Part shown: positions 1 to 6,508 of the stretch, piece after piece
How the letters are laid out: each line of letters begins with the position of its first letter
Position numbering within the stretch: position 1 is the first letter of the stretch
Assembly (NCBI GenBank): GCA_035543015.1
Contig: DATKKG010000054.1
Span: 1 to 8,367 of the forward strand
Origin: DATKKG01 sp035543015
GTDB lineage: Archaea; Thermoproteota; Nitrososphaeria; Conexivisphaerales; DTJL01
Direction of reading: 5' to 3'
DNA: 8,367 nucleotides
Notes under the pieces: generated by a model
What the model was told of the DNA's origin: nothing
Database searches by the model: none
What the model saw: only the letters and a program-made list of their open reading frames with translations
Position numbers and translations under genes: made by a program

Positions 1-1271
1 AGGAATTGACTGGGGTTGGCCATCCCCAAGTAGATCTCCAACTGGACGAGAGAGGCCGACATAGCTCCGTAGAGAGGCTGCAAGGCTGGGAGGAGGACCC
101 CCCAGGCAAGGTCCAGGGCGACAAACATCATAAGGGAGATGACTATCAGGTTACCGCTCCCCCTGGCGAACTGAGATAGAAGGATGGTCATCCCTGCGAA
201 AGCGGCTGTCTCGACGGCGATGGCTCCTTCCATCCCAAGGACGAATGATGGCGCAAGATAGATGCCAGCGACGAAATGCACGAAGAAGTCTACGACGAGG
301 ACGCCGAGGGCAGCAGCCAACGAAAGCGGAAGTACCGTGGCGATGTACCTCGACAGCAGCAGCCTCCTCCTAGAAATCGGCCGTACCAGCACGGAATCGA
401 GGACGCCCGAAGTCTTGTCCCTTCCATAGGCGTCATAGGCTCCGAGTATGCCGACGAGTGGTATGAAGACGCCGAACACCTGGGTATAGTTGTAGCTTAC
501 AAATGCATCTATGTCCTGCCCCGCTCTTGGCCCCACGAACTCCCCGTTGCCGTAGGGAGCGCTCCATGTCAGGAGGGTCCTGTTGGGCGAAAAGAGGCCC
601 AGGCTGATGGCGTTGCTGCCAGTCAGGCTGAAGTCAGAGGGAAGCGGGAAGATGGTCGCGTATTGCTCTAGAGTCCCCAGGTACTCGATGCTGGAGTCAT
701 TGCTGAAGTCGACCATGCTCCCAGAGTTGACTTTATAGTAGACCCTGCAGCCGACGGGAGGGGACAGCCCTTCACCCGCCCAGAAGATCAATAGGCGTGG
801 GATGCGCGGGTCCTTGCTGTCGCTGACGGGCGCATGGAACGGGGCGATGTTGAAGTCCACAGGGTGCACGACTCCGTCGGGCGCCTCAGGCATCCCGCTT
901 ACGCCTCTCCCGCTGACGCTGATGTAGTAGGTCGCGTTGGGGGCTGCGATGGTCCCCATGCTTACCCCCAATGCGTCGGCCTTCAGAGTTGTGGAGTAGT
1001 CACTTGAACCCAAGAACTGGGTGGAGAGGGACACTATGTAGTTCACCTTGAGCGGCTGGCCGAACTGGTTCGCCGTGTAGGAGATGAAATGATAGCCGCT
1101 GGAGTCGTGCTCGGACAGCACGAAATACGGTTCCTGGAAAGAGGAGCCCGACGCCCGAAAAGACGCGATCTGGGGGACGATGGTGAGGGACGAGAACAGG
1201 ACCAGGACGACGAGCGCTACCAGTGCCTTGCTCTGCATCGTCCTAACAAGGTCATAGAGAAATGGCTTCAA
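1..1271 (-). CDS. ABC-2 type transporter permease with large ectodomain (permease 2), 3' end beyond window
   Basis: The frame is open from position 1271 to the left edge, giving 423 residues with the C-terminus missing. The start is a TTG at 1271-1269 preceded by AGGAGGT about 7 bases upstream, with an in-frame TAG at 1286-1284. No ATG start is available, but the first residues (KPFLYDLVRT) match the start of the neighbouring permease (NPLLYDFRRT), which supports the TTG. Visible layout: one membrane helix at about 15-35, an extracytoplasmic region at about 40-260 with several N-glycosylation-type sequons, then a membrane helix at about 265-280 followed by the cytoplasmic motif GRDKTSGVLDSVLVRPISRR (about 283-302) typical of ABC-2 permeases, then further helices from about 310. 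It lies 43 bases after permease 1 in the same operon and probably forms the second half of the channel. The substrate cannot be deduced. Confidence 0.88.
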   Translation of the reverse strand, partial: MKPFLYDLVRTMQSKALVALVVLVLFSSLTIVPQIASFRASGSSFQEPYFVLSEHDSSGYHFISYTANQFGQPLKVNYIVSLSTQFLGSSDYSTTLKADALGVSMGTIAAPNATYYISVSGRGVSGMPEAPDGVVHPVDFNIAPFHAPVSDSKDPRIPRLLIFWAGEGLSPPVGCRVYYKVNSGSMVDFSNDSSIEYLGTLEQYATIFPLPSDFSLTGSNAISLGLFSPNRTLLTWSAPYGNGEFVGPRAGQDIDAFVSYNYTQVFGVFIPLVGILGAYDAYGRDKTSGVLDSVLVRPISRRRLLLSRYIATVLPLSLAAALGVLVVDFFVHFVAGIYLAPSFVLGMEGAIAVETAAFAGMTILLSQFARGSGNLIVISLMMFVALDLAWGVLLPALQPLYGAMSASLVQLEIYLGMANPSQF

Positions 1272-1314
1272 GCCAAAGACCTCCTAGTCGCTGGCGAAGC
1301 ATGACCTCCCGCCC

Positions 1315-2778
1315 CTAGTCTCTCCTCGCCGAAACGTAGTAGATCGCCATGAGGGGGACGGCGACCCAGGCCATTGCGTCGAGGGCGAGCGTCAACGGCG
1401 TGAGCCTGTAGAGCCCTGGCTGGATGAGGGTTAAGCCGTAGCTGGCGCCGTTGGAGAGGTAAAGGTTCAGGAGGAAAGCAAGCTGGGCTGGGTTGAAGAA
1501 GTCAGCCGCGATAGTGCTCTGAAGGTAGACAGCGGAGCCAGGCGTCGCGCCGAGGGAGCTGGCGACGGAGTAGACTAGGACGTTCCAGAAGAAGCCGAAC
1601 ACGACGAAGATGCCTATTCCCACTCCGACCAGGGCGCTCGTAGATTTCAGGAAATACGAAAGAACGAAAATAAGGCCGACGAAGGCCGCACCCACAACGA
1701 GCTGCGTAGCTGTGATTAGAACGAGAGAAGCTACGTCCAGGGCAACGGGAGAGTAGAGCCCTGTCATGAAGAACAGGAGGGCGAACATCAGCGAAATCGC
1801 GAGGCTCAGCGCAGCCACCGTGGACAGGTACCTCGAAAGCGTCAAGCCCCTCCTTGAAACTGGCCTCACTAGCACTGACTCTATGACGCCGCTCACCCTG
1901 TCTCTCCCGAAGGAGGAGTAGGCCGCGATGATGGCGAGCAGGGGGATGAACATGTTTGGCACGGTGGTGACGTAGGTGTAGAGCATTGAGGTGGGGTTGA
2001 CCGAAGACGAGGCCGTAGCCAGCTCGTAAGCTGGTATGTATGAGGAGCTGATTACGGCGCCGCTCGGGTCTGTCACGTCCACAAGGAGCGTGGTCGCCTC
2101 CGAGATGTTCCCAGGCACATCGACGGGAAATATGCCCACATAATCGGCGAGGGTCCCCAGCCTGGTCATCCCCGTGGTGTCATTCTGATACTGTACTATG
2201 GCACCCGTCCCCACTTCCCAGAACACGCCGTAATCTTCGGGCCTCGACCCGTCCGCGCCAGCTGAAAGGACGATAAGAGAGAGCCTCGAAGAGTTGCTCC
2301 TGTCGGCGACGATCGAGGCCGATCCTCCGCCGCCGATGGAGGTGCCGTACAGCTTGCCAGCCTCCCAGACGCCTAGCCCTCCACTGCTGGTCTCCCATCC
2401 GCTTCCCATCTTGACGGAGATGCTCTGAGAGCCGCTGTAGTCCGAGACCGCGGGGGCATTGACCAGCAGCTGTGCGTAGCCGCTGGAGTTCGTCGTTCCG
2501 CTGGCGGTGTAGTTGGTACCTCCTTCTCCTATCACGACGCTGATCCTCGTTCCCGAGAGGGGGTCTCCCCATAGGTTGTAGGAGTAGAAGATGTAGTTGT
2601 AGCCTCTCTGGTCGAGCCAGCCCACCCCCAACGTGTTCTGAGAGTTTATGCCCGACGGTCCTCCCACCGTCGTGATGGCGGGTATGAACGCCAGGCTCAG
2701 GAGGATGATGACGACGCAGAGGGCCAGCATTGTCCTGCTGCTCAGGGTCCGCCTGAAGTCATAGAGGAGGGGGTTCAC
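1315..2778 (-). CDS. ABC-2 type transporter permease with large ectodomain (permease 1)
   Basis: This 487-residue polytopic protein starts with GTG at 2778; its start overlaps the TGA stop of the ATPase gene (GTGA), indicating translational coupling. TM1 is at about 15-36. An extracytoplasmic region follows at about 37-268, rich in Gly, Ser and Thr. Residues about 75-110 (GTRISVVIGEGG, then TNSSGYAQLLV) resemble an Ig-like or carboxypeptidase-regulatory-like beta domain. TM2 lies at about 273-288, then the cytoplasmic ABC-2 coupling motif FGRDRVSGVIESVLVRPVSRR (290-310), then helices near 318-340, 346-374, 380-405 and 462-482. Family knowledge says such permeases pair with a CcmA/NatA-like ATPase for export or extrusion. 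It is paralogous to the next gene: the N-terminus and the GRD..SGV..SVLVRP.SRR motif are shared, while the ectodomains are not obviously alike. The role is unknown; the exposed domain suggests work at or outside the membrane surface. Confidence 0.93.
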   Translation of the reverse strand: MNPLLYDFRRTLSSRTMLALCVVIILLSLAFIPAITTVGGPSGINSQNTLGVGWLDQRGYNYIFYSYNLWGDPLSGTRISVVIGEGGTNYTASGTTNSSGYAQLLVNAPAVSDYSGSQSISVKMGSGWETSSGGLGVWEAGKLYGTSIGGGGSASIVADRSNSSRLSLIVLSAGADGSRPEDYGVFWEVGTGAIVQYQNDTTGMTRLGTLADYVGIFPVDVPGNISEATTLLVDVTDPSGAVISSSYIPAYELATASSSVNPTSMLYTYVTTVPNMFIPLLAIIAAYSSFGRDRVSGVIESVLVRPVSRRGLTLSRYLSTVAALSLAISLMFALLFFMTGLYSPVALDVASLVLITATQLVVGAAFVGLIFVLSYFLKSTSALVGVGIGIFVVFGFFWNVLVYSVASSLGATPGSAVYLQSTIAADFFNPAQLAFLLNLYLSNGASYGLTLIQPGLYRLTPLTLALDAMAWVAVPLMAIYYVSARRD

Positions 2779-3683
2779 CTGGCTTCACCGATCAGCCTGA
2801 GGAAGTAGTCCTCCAAGCCCGACTTCTGGACCGTGAAGTCGCTTATGCGGTACCCCTCCTTCGCCAGCTGGTAGTTCAGTTCGGCTCGGTCACCCTTGAA
2901 ATCCGATACTGTCACTGAGTTCCCCTCTACGCGGACCTCGCCCATCCCCCTGAGACGGTCGGAGAGCCTCTCGTCTATGTTCTCCACTACCATCCTCACC
3001 GAACCACTCTCGAATGAGGAAAGCTCAGACTTCGTGACTACCTTGATCAGCTTGCCCTTGTGGATGAAGGCCACCCTGTCTGCGAGCCCCTCCACTTCAA
3101 GGAGGATGTGCGAAGACAGGAGGACCGCTTTCCCCCTTCCGCGCAGGTCGCCGACGAGGCCCCTGAAGAAGTGAATCCCCTCTGGGTCCAGGCCGTTGAG
3201 TATCTCGTCGAACAGGTAGTTGTGTGGGTCGGCTAGCATCGATGCGGCAAGGGCGAAGCGCTTCTTCATCCCCTGTGAGTACTCCCTGAAACGCTTGCGC
3301 TCGGCTCCAGACAACCCCATGGTCTTCAGCAGCTCGGCCGACCTGGAGTCCGCCTCCGACGATGGGATGCCGTGGAAGCCAGCGAAGTACCGCAGGAGGT
3401 CGATGCCTCTTCCGCTAGGCTCGAAGTTGGGTGTTTCGGGGACCCAGCCGATAGAACGGGATGCTTCAACCTTGTCTTCCACTATGTCATGCCCGTCGAC
3501 GACGACAGTCCCACTCGTCGGCAGGGCTATGCCCGCCGCGATTCTGATGGTGGTGGTCTTGCCAGCTCCGTTGAGGCCGACGAAGCCCATGACCTCGCCA
3601 TCTCGTACCTCGAAGTCAAGGGAGTCTACGGCTGGCGGGCCATTCCTGGCAAACCGCTTGGTGAGACTCTTGATCTGGAGCAG
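2775..3683 (-). CDS. ABC transporter ATP-binding protein (CcmA/NatA-like), non-canonical or frameshifted start
   Basis: This is the ATPase of the transporter operon and powers the two permeases downstream. Counted from a CTG at 3683 it has 302 residues, normal for the family. Motifs: Walker A GLNGAGKT (36-43), Q-loop region VPETPNF (about 81-87, with Glu where many relatives have Gln), signature YSQGMKKR (135-142), Walker B NYLFDE (155-160), D-loop NGLDPEG, and switch His in SSH (192). The C-terminal 100 residues are the accessory domain usual in ABC-2 ATPases. DEIL replaces the common DEPT after Walker B. The first ATG in frame is at 3590, inside the beta strand before Walker A, so it would delete the N-terminal strands. 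Between it and the upstream TGA (3692-3690) there is no ATG, GTG or TTG. Either CTG at 3683 is used, with GAGTGAT five bases upstream as ribosome site, or a one-base shift has separated the coding frame from GTG 3693 / ATG 3690. Confidence 0.9.
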   Translation of the reverse strand: MLQIKSLTKRFARNGPPAVDSLDFEVRDGEVMGFVGLNGAGKTTTIRIAAGIALPTSGTVVVDGHDIVEDKVEASRSIGWVPETPNFEPSGRGIDLLRYFAGFHGIPSSEADSRSAELLKTMGLSGAERKRFREYSQGMKKRFALAASMLADPHNYLFDEILNGLDPEGIHFFRGLVGDLRGRGKAVLLSSHILLEVEGLADRVAFIHKGKLIKVVTKSELSSFESGSVRMVVENIDERLSDRLRGMGEVRVEGNSVTVSDFKGDRAELNYQLAKEGYRISDFTVQKSGLEDYFLRLIGEAR

Positions 3684-3719
3684 CGACCATCACTCGGCCG
3701 TCTCTACCTAGCTGCTCGG

Positions 3720-3732
3720 CGGATATAATGCC
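3720..3732 (-). promoter_or_regulatory. Archaeal TATA-type promoter of the ABC transporter operon
   Basis: The minus strand reads GGCATTATATCCG, with the TATA-like ATTATAT centred near 3726. It differs by one base from the motif found before the genes at 6485 and 7360. Transcription would be expected to begin near 3693-3698, leaving almost no leader before GTG 3693 / ATG 3690, or about 10-15 bases before CTG 3683. Confidence 0.6.
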
Positions 3733-3767
3733 ACGGTTGTGGACAAGTGGGAGACTACATCCGCGAC

Positions 3768-3945
3768 GAGCCTAGAGGGAATCGCGTCCAGGCAGGTCCG
3801 TCAACTGGGCTCGACGGCTAGGAGTGGAGGTCCAAGTATTGGAATTATCTCAATGATCGTATCCCATAGTTGGAATCATTCATGGGCCCGAAGGGATTCG
3901 TATTGTACCATCGTCCGAAAAACGGGCTCAGACACTTGACCGCGA
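3768..3945 (+). repeat. Dispersed intergenic repeat, copy A (core plus short diverged tail)
   Basis: The core spans 3768-3896 (129 bp), from GAGCCTAGAGGGAAT to the 19-mer ATTCATGGGCCCGAAGGGA at 3878-3896. It aligns almost without gaps to copies B and C. After the core only a short stretch (about 3912-3945, containing CCGAAAAACGGGCTC) resembles the tail of the other copies, so this copy appears to have lost about 50 bp or to be truncated. It fills the gap between the toxin gene's stop and the ABC operon promoter. No intact reading frame runs through it; function unknown. Confidence 0.8.
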
Positions 3946-3990
3946 AACTTCCGACATAGAAGCAATGAGCGAACCCAACCGAACAGAAGC

Positions 3991-4263
3991 CTAGAGCTTT
4001 GGACGATAAGCTTGCGAGTGCGTGCCTGTGGACAAGAAGACCAAAGAAGTTTTCGATATTCCAAATACGATGATAAGGTTGCTCCTTACCCTGTGGCTCC
4101 AGTTGCAGTAGTAGGCCCTGCGCTCTAGATGATGAGCGAGACGAGTGGGATCATCGGCGGAGATAAGGGTCGCCACTGATGCCTCGACGAGGGACCGCTG
4201 CCCTCTGGAGAGCTCGCGAAATCGGATCACAAACTCGTTCGTATACCTGACATGTTTTGCCAA
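3991..4263 (-). CDS. RelE/ParE-superfamily toxin of a type II toxin-antitoxin system
   Basis: This 90-residue protein is the usual size for the RelE/ParE fold. Recognisable features are an N-terminal helical pair (about 8-36), the His-Leu stretch HHLERRAYYCNWSHRV (44-59), a strand LIIVFGI (63-69) and the C-terminal FLSTGTHSQAYR motif (77-88) found in RelE/YafQ-like and archaeal 'plasmid stabilisation' proteins. Family members mostly cleave mRNA on the ribosome (RelE) or poison gyrase (ParE); which applies here is not evident. The start is TTG at 4263, only three bases after the antitoxin stop, with a GAGGAG ribosome site formed by the antitoxin's last two codons. Where relatives commonly have Arg in an 'RIIF/RLIY' strand, this protein has Ile at about 64, so catalytic potency is uncertain. 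The C-terminal GTH..AYR motif is intact. Confidence 0.8.
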   Translation of the reverse strand: MAKHVRYTNEFVIRFRELSRGQRSLVEASVATLISADDPTRLAHHLERRAYYCNWSHRVRSNLIIVFGISKTSLVFLSTGTHSQAYRPKL

Positions 4264-4266
4264 GCC

Positions 4267-4635
4267 CTACTCCTCGGCGGCCAATTTGCGTAGGAATCCG
4301 ACTGGGTCTTCGCCCTTTGGCACGTTTCTGTACCTGCCGCGCCTATCGTCTTCAACCCCTCTGATGATGCTCTGTTCGAACTCCCTGTCAAGCATGAGAT
4401 AAACGTTCGTCAGCAACTGGTCCTTCGGCTGACCCTCCTTAGATGCCCTTGAGACGTAGTCGATGACCTCAAGCATCGTCGACGCTGATATCGCTGCAGG
4501 CGGGAAGAGGGCCTCCCTAAGTGCCTCTTCCACGACTAGGCTCAACGCTCCCCGCTTGCCTCCATACTTCTCTTTGACAAGCATCCTGACCGCTTCTGCA
4601 AGGTCCTCATCGATTCGTATCAAGAGCTGGGTCAT
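4267..4635 (-). CDS. Ribbon-helix-helix (CopG/Arc-type) antitoxin and autorepressor
   Basis: This 122-residue protein starts with ATG at 4635. The N-terminal 43 residues fit a ribbon-helix-helix DNA-binding domain: strand TQLLIRID (2-9), helix A DEDLAEAVRMLVKEKYG (9-25), and helix B after GKRGALSLVVEEALREAL (26-43). Such domains dimerise and bind an operator in the antitoxin's own promoter. Residues 46-122 form a longer than usual, charged, mostly helical C-terminal part that presumably wraps the toxin. It ends EE-stop, and those GAG GAG codons double as the toxin's ribosome site. The RelE-like toxin gene follows after three bases, the classic antitoxin-first order. No Shine-Dalgarno precedes the start, so the mRNA is probably leaderless. 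Assignment as an antitoxin rests on the domain plus neighbour, not on the C-terminal part. Confidence 0.78.
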   Translation of the reverse strand: MTQLLIRIDEDLAEAVRMLVKEKYGGKRGALSLVVEEALREALFPPAAISASTMLEVIDYVSRASKEGQPKDQLLTNVYLMLDREFEQSIIRGVEDDRRGRYRNVPKGEDPVGFLRKLAAEE

Positions 4636-4670
4636 ATCTTATGATAGCTTATGATATGTCCCCTCTAAAG
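4636..4670 (-). promoter_or_regulatory. Toxin-antitoxin promoter and candidate operator (tandem and inverted repeats)
   Basis: Directly before the antitoxin start lie two direct copies of CTTATGATA (plus-strand 4638-4646 and 4648-4656) with a 10-base period, so both face the same side of the helix. The same stretch is bounded by an inverted pair, CATATC/GATATG, whose inner half contains the ATG. A TATA-like CTTTAGAGG (minus strand, 4670-4662) sits about 33 bases before the start, as expected for a leaderless transcript. The repeats would cover the transcription start, fitting autorepression by the ribbon-helix-helix protein. Confidence 0.5.
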
Positions 4671-4801
4671 AAGCTTCCGTTCAGACCCTCTTGGTGACTC
4701 TGAACCATTGGCGTCCCTGACCGACCTTGACGGTCTTAGCTCATGCCACCTCGGGTTCGTGCCGGGAGGTTCCTCTAGAGACGGCCTTCGGCCAGCGGGG
4801 T
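4671..4801. other. Intergenic stretch with a cluster of short hairpins
   Basis: No gene is visible. Three short self-complementary elements stand out: GACCG-(7)-CGGTC at 4719-4735, CCTC...GAGG around GGGTTCG at 4749-4769, and GGCC-TTC-GGCC at 4783-4793. A perfect palindrome CTCTAGAG is at 4773-4780. The seven-base loop and a GGGTTCG sequence suggest a tRNA at first glance, but no acceptor stem or valid anticodon loop can be built. It could be part of a structured RNA or the 5' flank of repeat copy B. Confidence 0.3.
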
Positions 4802-5030
4802 GAGCCAAGAGGGAATCGCATCTAGGTACATCCCTCAATGGGGCTCGACGGATATGAGTGGAAGCCGAAGAGCTGGAGTTATTTCGATAATTATACCCCG
4901 TTGTTGAAAACTATTCATGGGCCCGAAGGGATTGGTGCCCAGATGGGTTCGCTAGGCGGACTCATACGAGGTAGCGAGCCCGTCGGGGACAGTGTACACC
5001 CAGGAGATCTAGCAGTTCACCACAGCAGCA
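4802..5030 (+). repeat. Dispersed intergenic repeat, copy B (about 229 bp, full length)
   Basis: The core is 4802-4931 (130 bp), from GAGCCAAGAGGGAAT to ATTCATGGGCCCGAAGGGA (4913-4931). It is followed by a tail that aligns with copy C to about 5030, including the shared CCCGTCGGG (4979-4987). The tail holds a strong hairpin, GGGTTCGCTA with TAGCGAGCCC (4945-4981), ten pairs with one G-U. A plus-strand frame, ATG 4838 to the TGA at 5042-5044 (68 codons), is open here but is interrupted in the other copies. The right end abuts the stop codon of the membrane-protein gene at 5031. Confidence 0.82.
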
Positions 5031-5741
5031 TCATGAAGATATGAACGGAACCGCATTCGGCTTGACCGTTTGAGGGGCTCGTGTCCCTTTTCTCCTGCTC
5101 ACAGCCCTTATGATTATCAGCGGTAGTGAAACGGTACTCCCGATAACCGACGAAATGAATGCGAGCCAAGAGGCTAGAACCAACCCCAAGGGCGCCGAAG
5201 GTCTAATCGACCCCCCAGGCGGCGGCCTACCAAGTGAAATGTCGAAGCTCGCATCCCTCACGTAGTAGAAGGTGTAAAGGTAGCCTGTCGCCACCCATTC
5301 GTCGGCCGATCGGTTTACGGTGGTGATAGAAACTGCTGTGGTAGTCAGACCTGTGATCCTTGTTTCGCCGTTCCAGGAGAGCGCCGTCCGAACCTGAGCC
5401 CTGGTCTCCTGCATAAGTGCGGGAAGTGCGCTAGCCTGGTCTGGAGGGGGGAACTCCAGGGGAAGGAGCCCAAGCACCATACCAGCAAGACAAAAAACGG
5501 CCAGAAGGCGTGGGTGGGCTCTGTAGGCTGCGACAAAGCAACACACTAGTCCCGTCACGAGGACGAGGAGGTAGAGATGCCAGAGGGGTAGGATTTCCAT
5601 GGCATAGACCAAAGAGAGGACGCCAACGAACACCAATGCGGCGCCCAGAACGAAGAGCCGCAAGTCGGACTCGACGATTCTCTGCGACCATCTTCGCCGA
5701 TTAGAATCCCTTTCTTGAGCGCTTCGGGGCAGGCTGGCCAT
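5031..5741 (-). CDS. Multi-pass membrane protein of unknown function
   Basis: I do not recognise a family. The 236-residue protein has a basic cytoplasmic N-terminus (1-28, RDSNRRRW), three close hydrophobic helices at about 29-47, 52-72 and 78-96, an extended polar region at about 98-182 and a long hydrophobic segment at about 184-212 followed by a basic tail (RAVSRRKGTR). The polar region, with one N-glycosylation-type sequon (NRS, about 143-145), is likely outside the cell. The start ATG at 5741 lies three bases after the stop of the upstream gene, and GGGAGGAG (5757-5750) is a clear ribosome site inside that gene's end, so the two are co-translated. Its stop touches the end of repeat copy B. 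The partner being an anchored secreted protein suggests the two work together at the membrane; this is inference. Confidence 0.8.
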   Translation of the reverse strand: MASLPRSAQERDSNRRRWSQRIVESDLRLFVLGAALVFVGVLSLVYAMEILPLWHLYLLVLVTGLVCCFVAAYRAHPRLLAVFCLAGMVLGLLPLEFPPPDQASALPALMQETRAQVRTALSWNGETRITGLTTTAVSITTVNRSADEWVATGYLYTFYYVRDASFDISLGRPPPGGSIRPSAPLGLVLASWLAFISSVIGSTVSLPLIIIRAVSRRKGTRAPQTVKPNAVPFISS

Positions 5742-5744
5742 ATC

Positions 5745-6485
5745 CTAGGCTCCTCCCGACTGCACAAATGAGCTAGCATAAGCAAGGGTTTCGTCTAGGG
5801 GAAGGGTGGAAGCTACAGAATAGGACCCCGTGTTCAGAAACATGACAATATACTCGCCAGTGAAAGGGAACCACATCTGTTCCGATGGGGAAATCGCTAG
5901 CAGGCCTTCGGTCTGAGTTCTGACGTAAGCTGGGCCTCCTGACAATTCAGTAAGCCAAGCTTTCCCAAGCCCCACCTTTCCCAAAGGCCCATCGTTCAAG
6001 TCGTCCACCCATTGTGTAAGGTTAGCGTCGACCTGAGGAGTCGGAGTAGAGGGCCTCAGATAGGCCGTCACGATTATTGGCACCTCCGTCGGTTTGAAAG
6101 GGAAGTCGTACTTGGTTGCGTTGCGGCCGATCTCGCCAATCCAACGGGAGGCTACGGTTCCGTTGGGGTAGTCCTGATGTGGAAACCCGTAAAGGAGGTT
6201 AAGTTGCGCTTCGGTGGCAAAGCTATCCCCTGACGACATCGGGTTCACCAACACGGCCTTGAGTTCGACGCCCTCTGGCACTTGGCTTGGAAGCGATATG
6301 CCCAGACCGTTGGCACGGGCAATCTTCACGGCCTCGTCCACTGAAACTAGGTATCCTGTCACAGATGGAATCACAGACATAGGCCCTCCTCTGGGCGAGA
6401 CGAAGAAGACGAAAGAGGCGGTGACAACAAGGCCTAGGAGAAGCGCCCCTAAAGCTGAAAGGGCAGTTCTCCTAGCCAAGCTCAT
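5745..6485 (-). CDS. Membrane-anchored secreted protein, DUF4367-like
   Basis: With ATG 6485 the protein has 246 residues. It begins with SLARR and a hydrophobic helix (about 10-32), a signal anchor, and the rest is extracytoplasmic. Two features recall DUF4367-type domains: the opening YLVSVDEAVKIA...LPSQVPEGVELKAVLV, and the ending in which a short strand (EYIVMFLNTG) leads to LPLDETLAYASSFVQ, like the family's 'l.ldeLl.iAeSl' tail. That assignment is tentative. Several N-x-S/T sequons (NGT, NAT, NLT) fit an exposed archaeal protein. A longer frame starts at GTG 6509, but the TATA motif at 6509-6521 overlaps it. Its distance to ATG 6485 is identical to that of the regulator at 7360, which favours ATG 6485 and a nearly leaderless mRNA. 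It is the first gene of a two-gene operon. Confidence 0.82.
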   Translation of the reverse strand: MSLARRTALSALGALLLGLVVTASFVFFVSPRGGPMSVIPSVTGYLVSVDEAVKIARANGLGISLPSQVPEGVELKAVLVNPMSSGDSFATEAQLNLLYGFPHQDYPNGTVASRWIGEIGRNATKYDFPFKPTEVPIIVTAYLRPSTPTPQVDANLTQWVDDLNDGPLGKVGLGKAWLTELSGGPAYVRTQTEGLLAISPSEQMWFPFTGEYIVMFLNTGSYSVASTLPLDETLAYASSFVQSGGA

Positions 6486-6508
6486 AGCGGCTTCCATCAG
6501 AACCTTCA

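Noticed and set aside
276..671. Plus-strand frame opposite permease 2
   Set aside because: Low-complexity, charged antisense translation; the minus-strand frame has the ABC-2 motif and membrane helices.
3220..3728. Long plus-strand frames opposite the ABC ATPase gene
   Set aside because: They are antisense shadows of a gene with complete Walker A, signature, Walker B and switch-His motifs; no domain or ribosome site supports them.
4719..4769. Possible tRNA (a five-pair stem with seven-base loop followed by GGGTTCG)
   Set aside because: The loop lacks T at the position before the anticodon on either strand, the T-arm does not pair properly, and there is no acceptor stem.
4838..5044. Open reading frame of 68 codons on the plus strand inside repeat copy B
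   Set aside because: The equivalent frame is broken by stops and one-base shifts in copies A and C, it has no promoter or ribosome site, and it runs into the opposite gene. Better described as part of the repeat.
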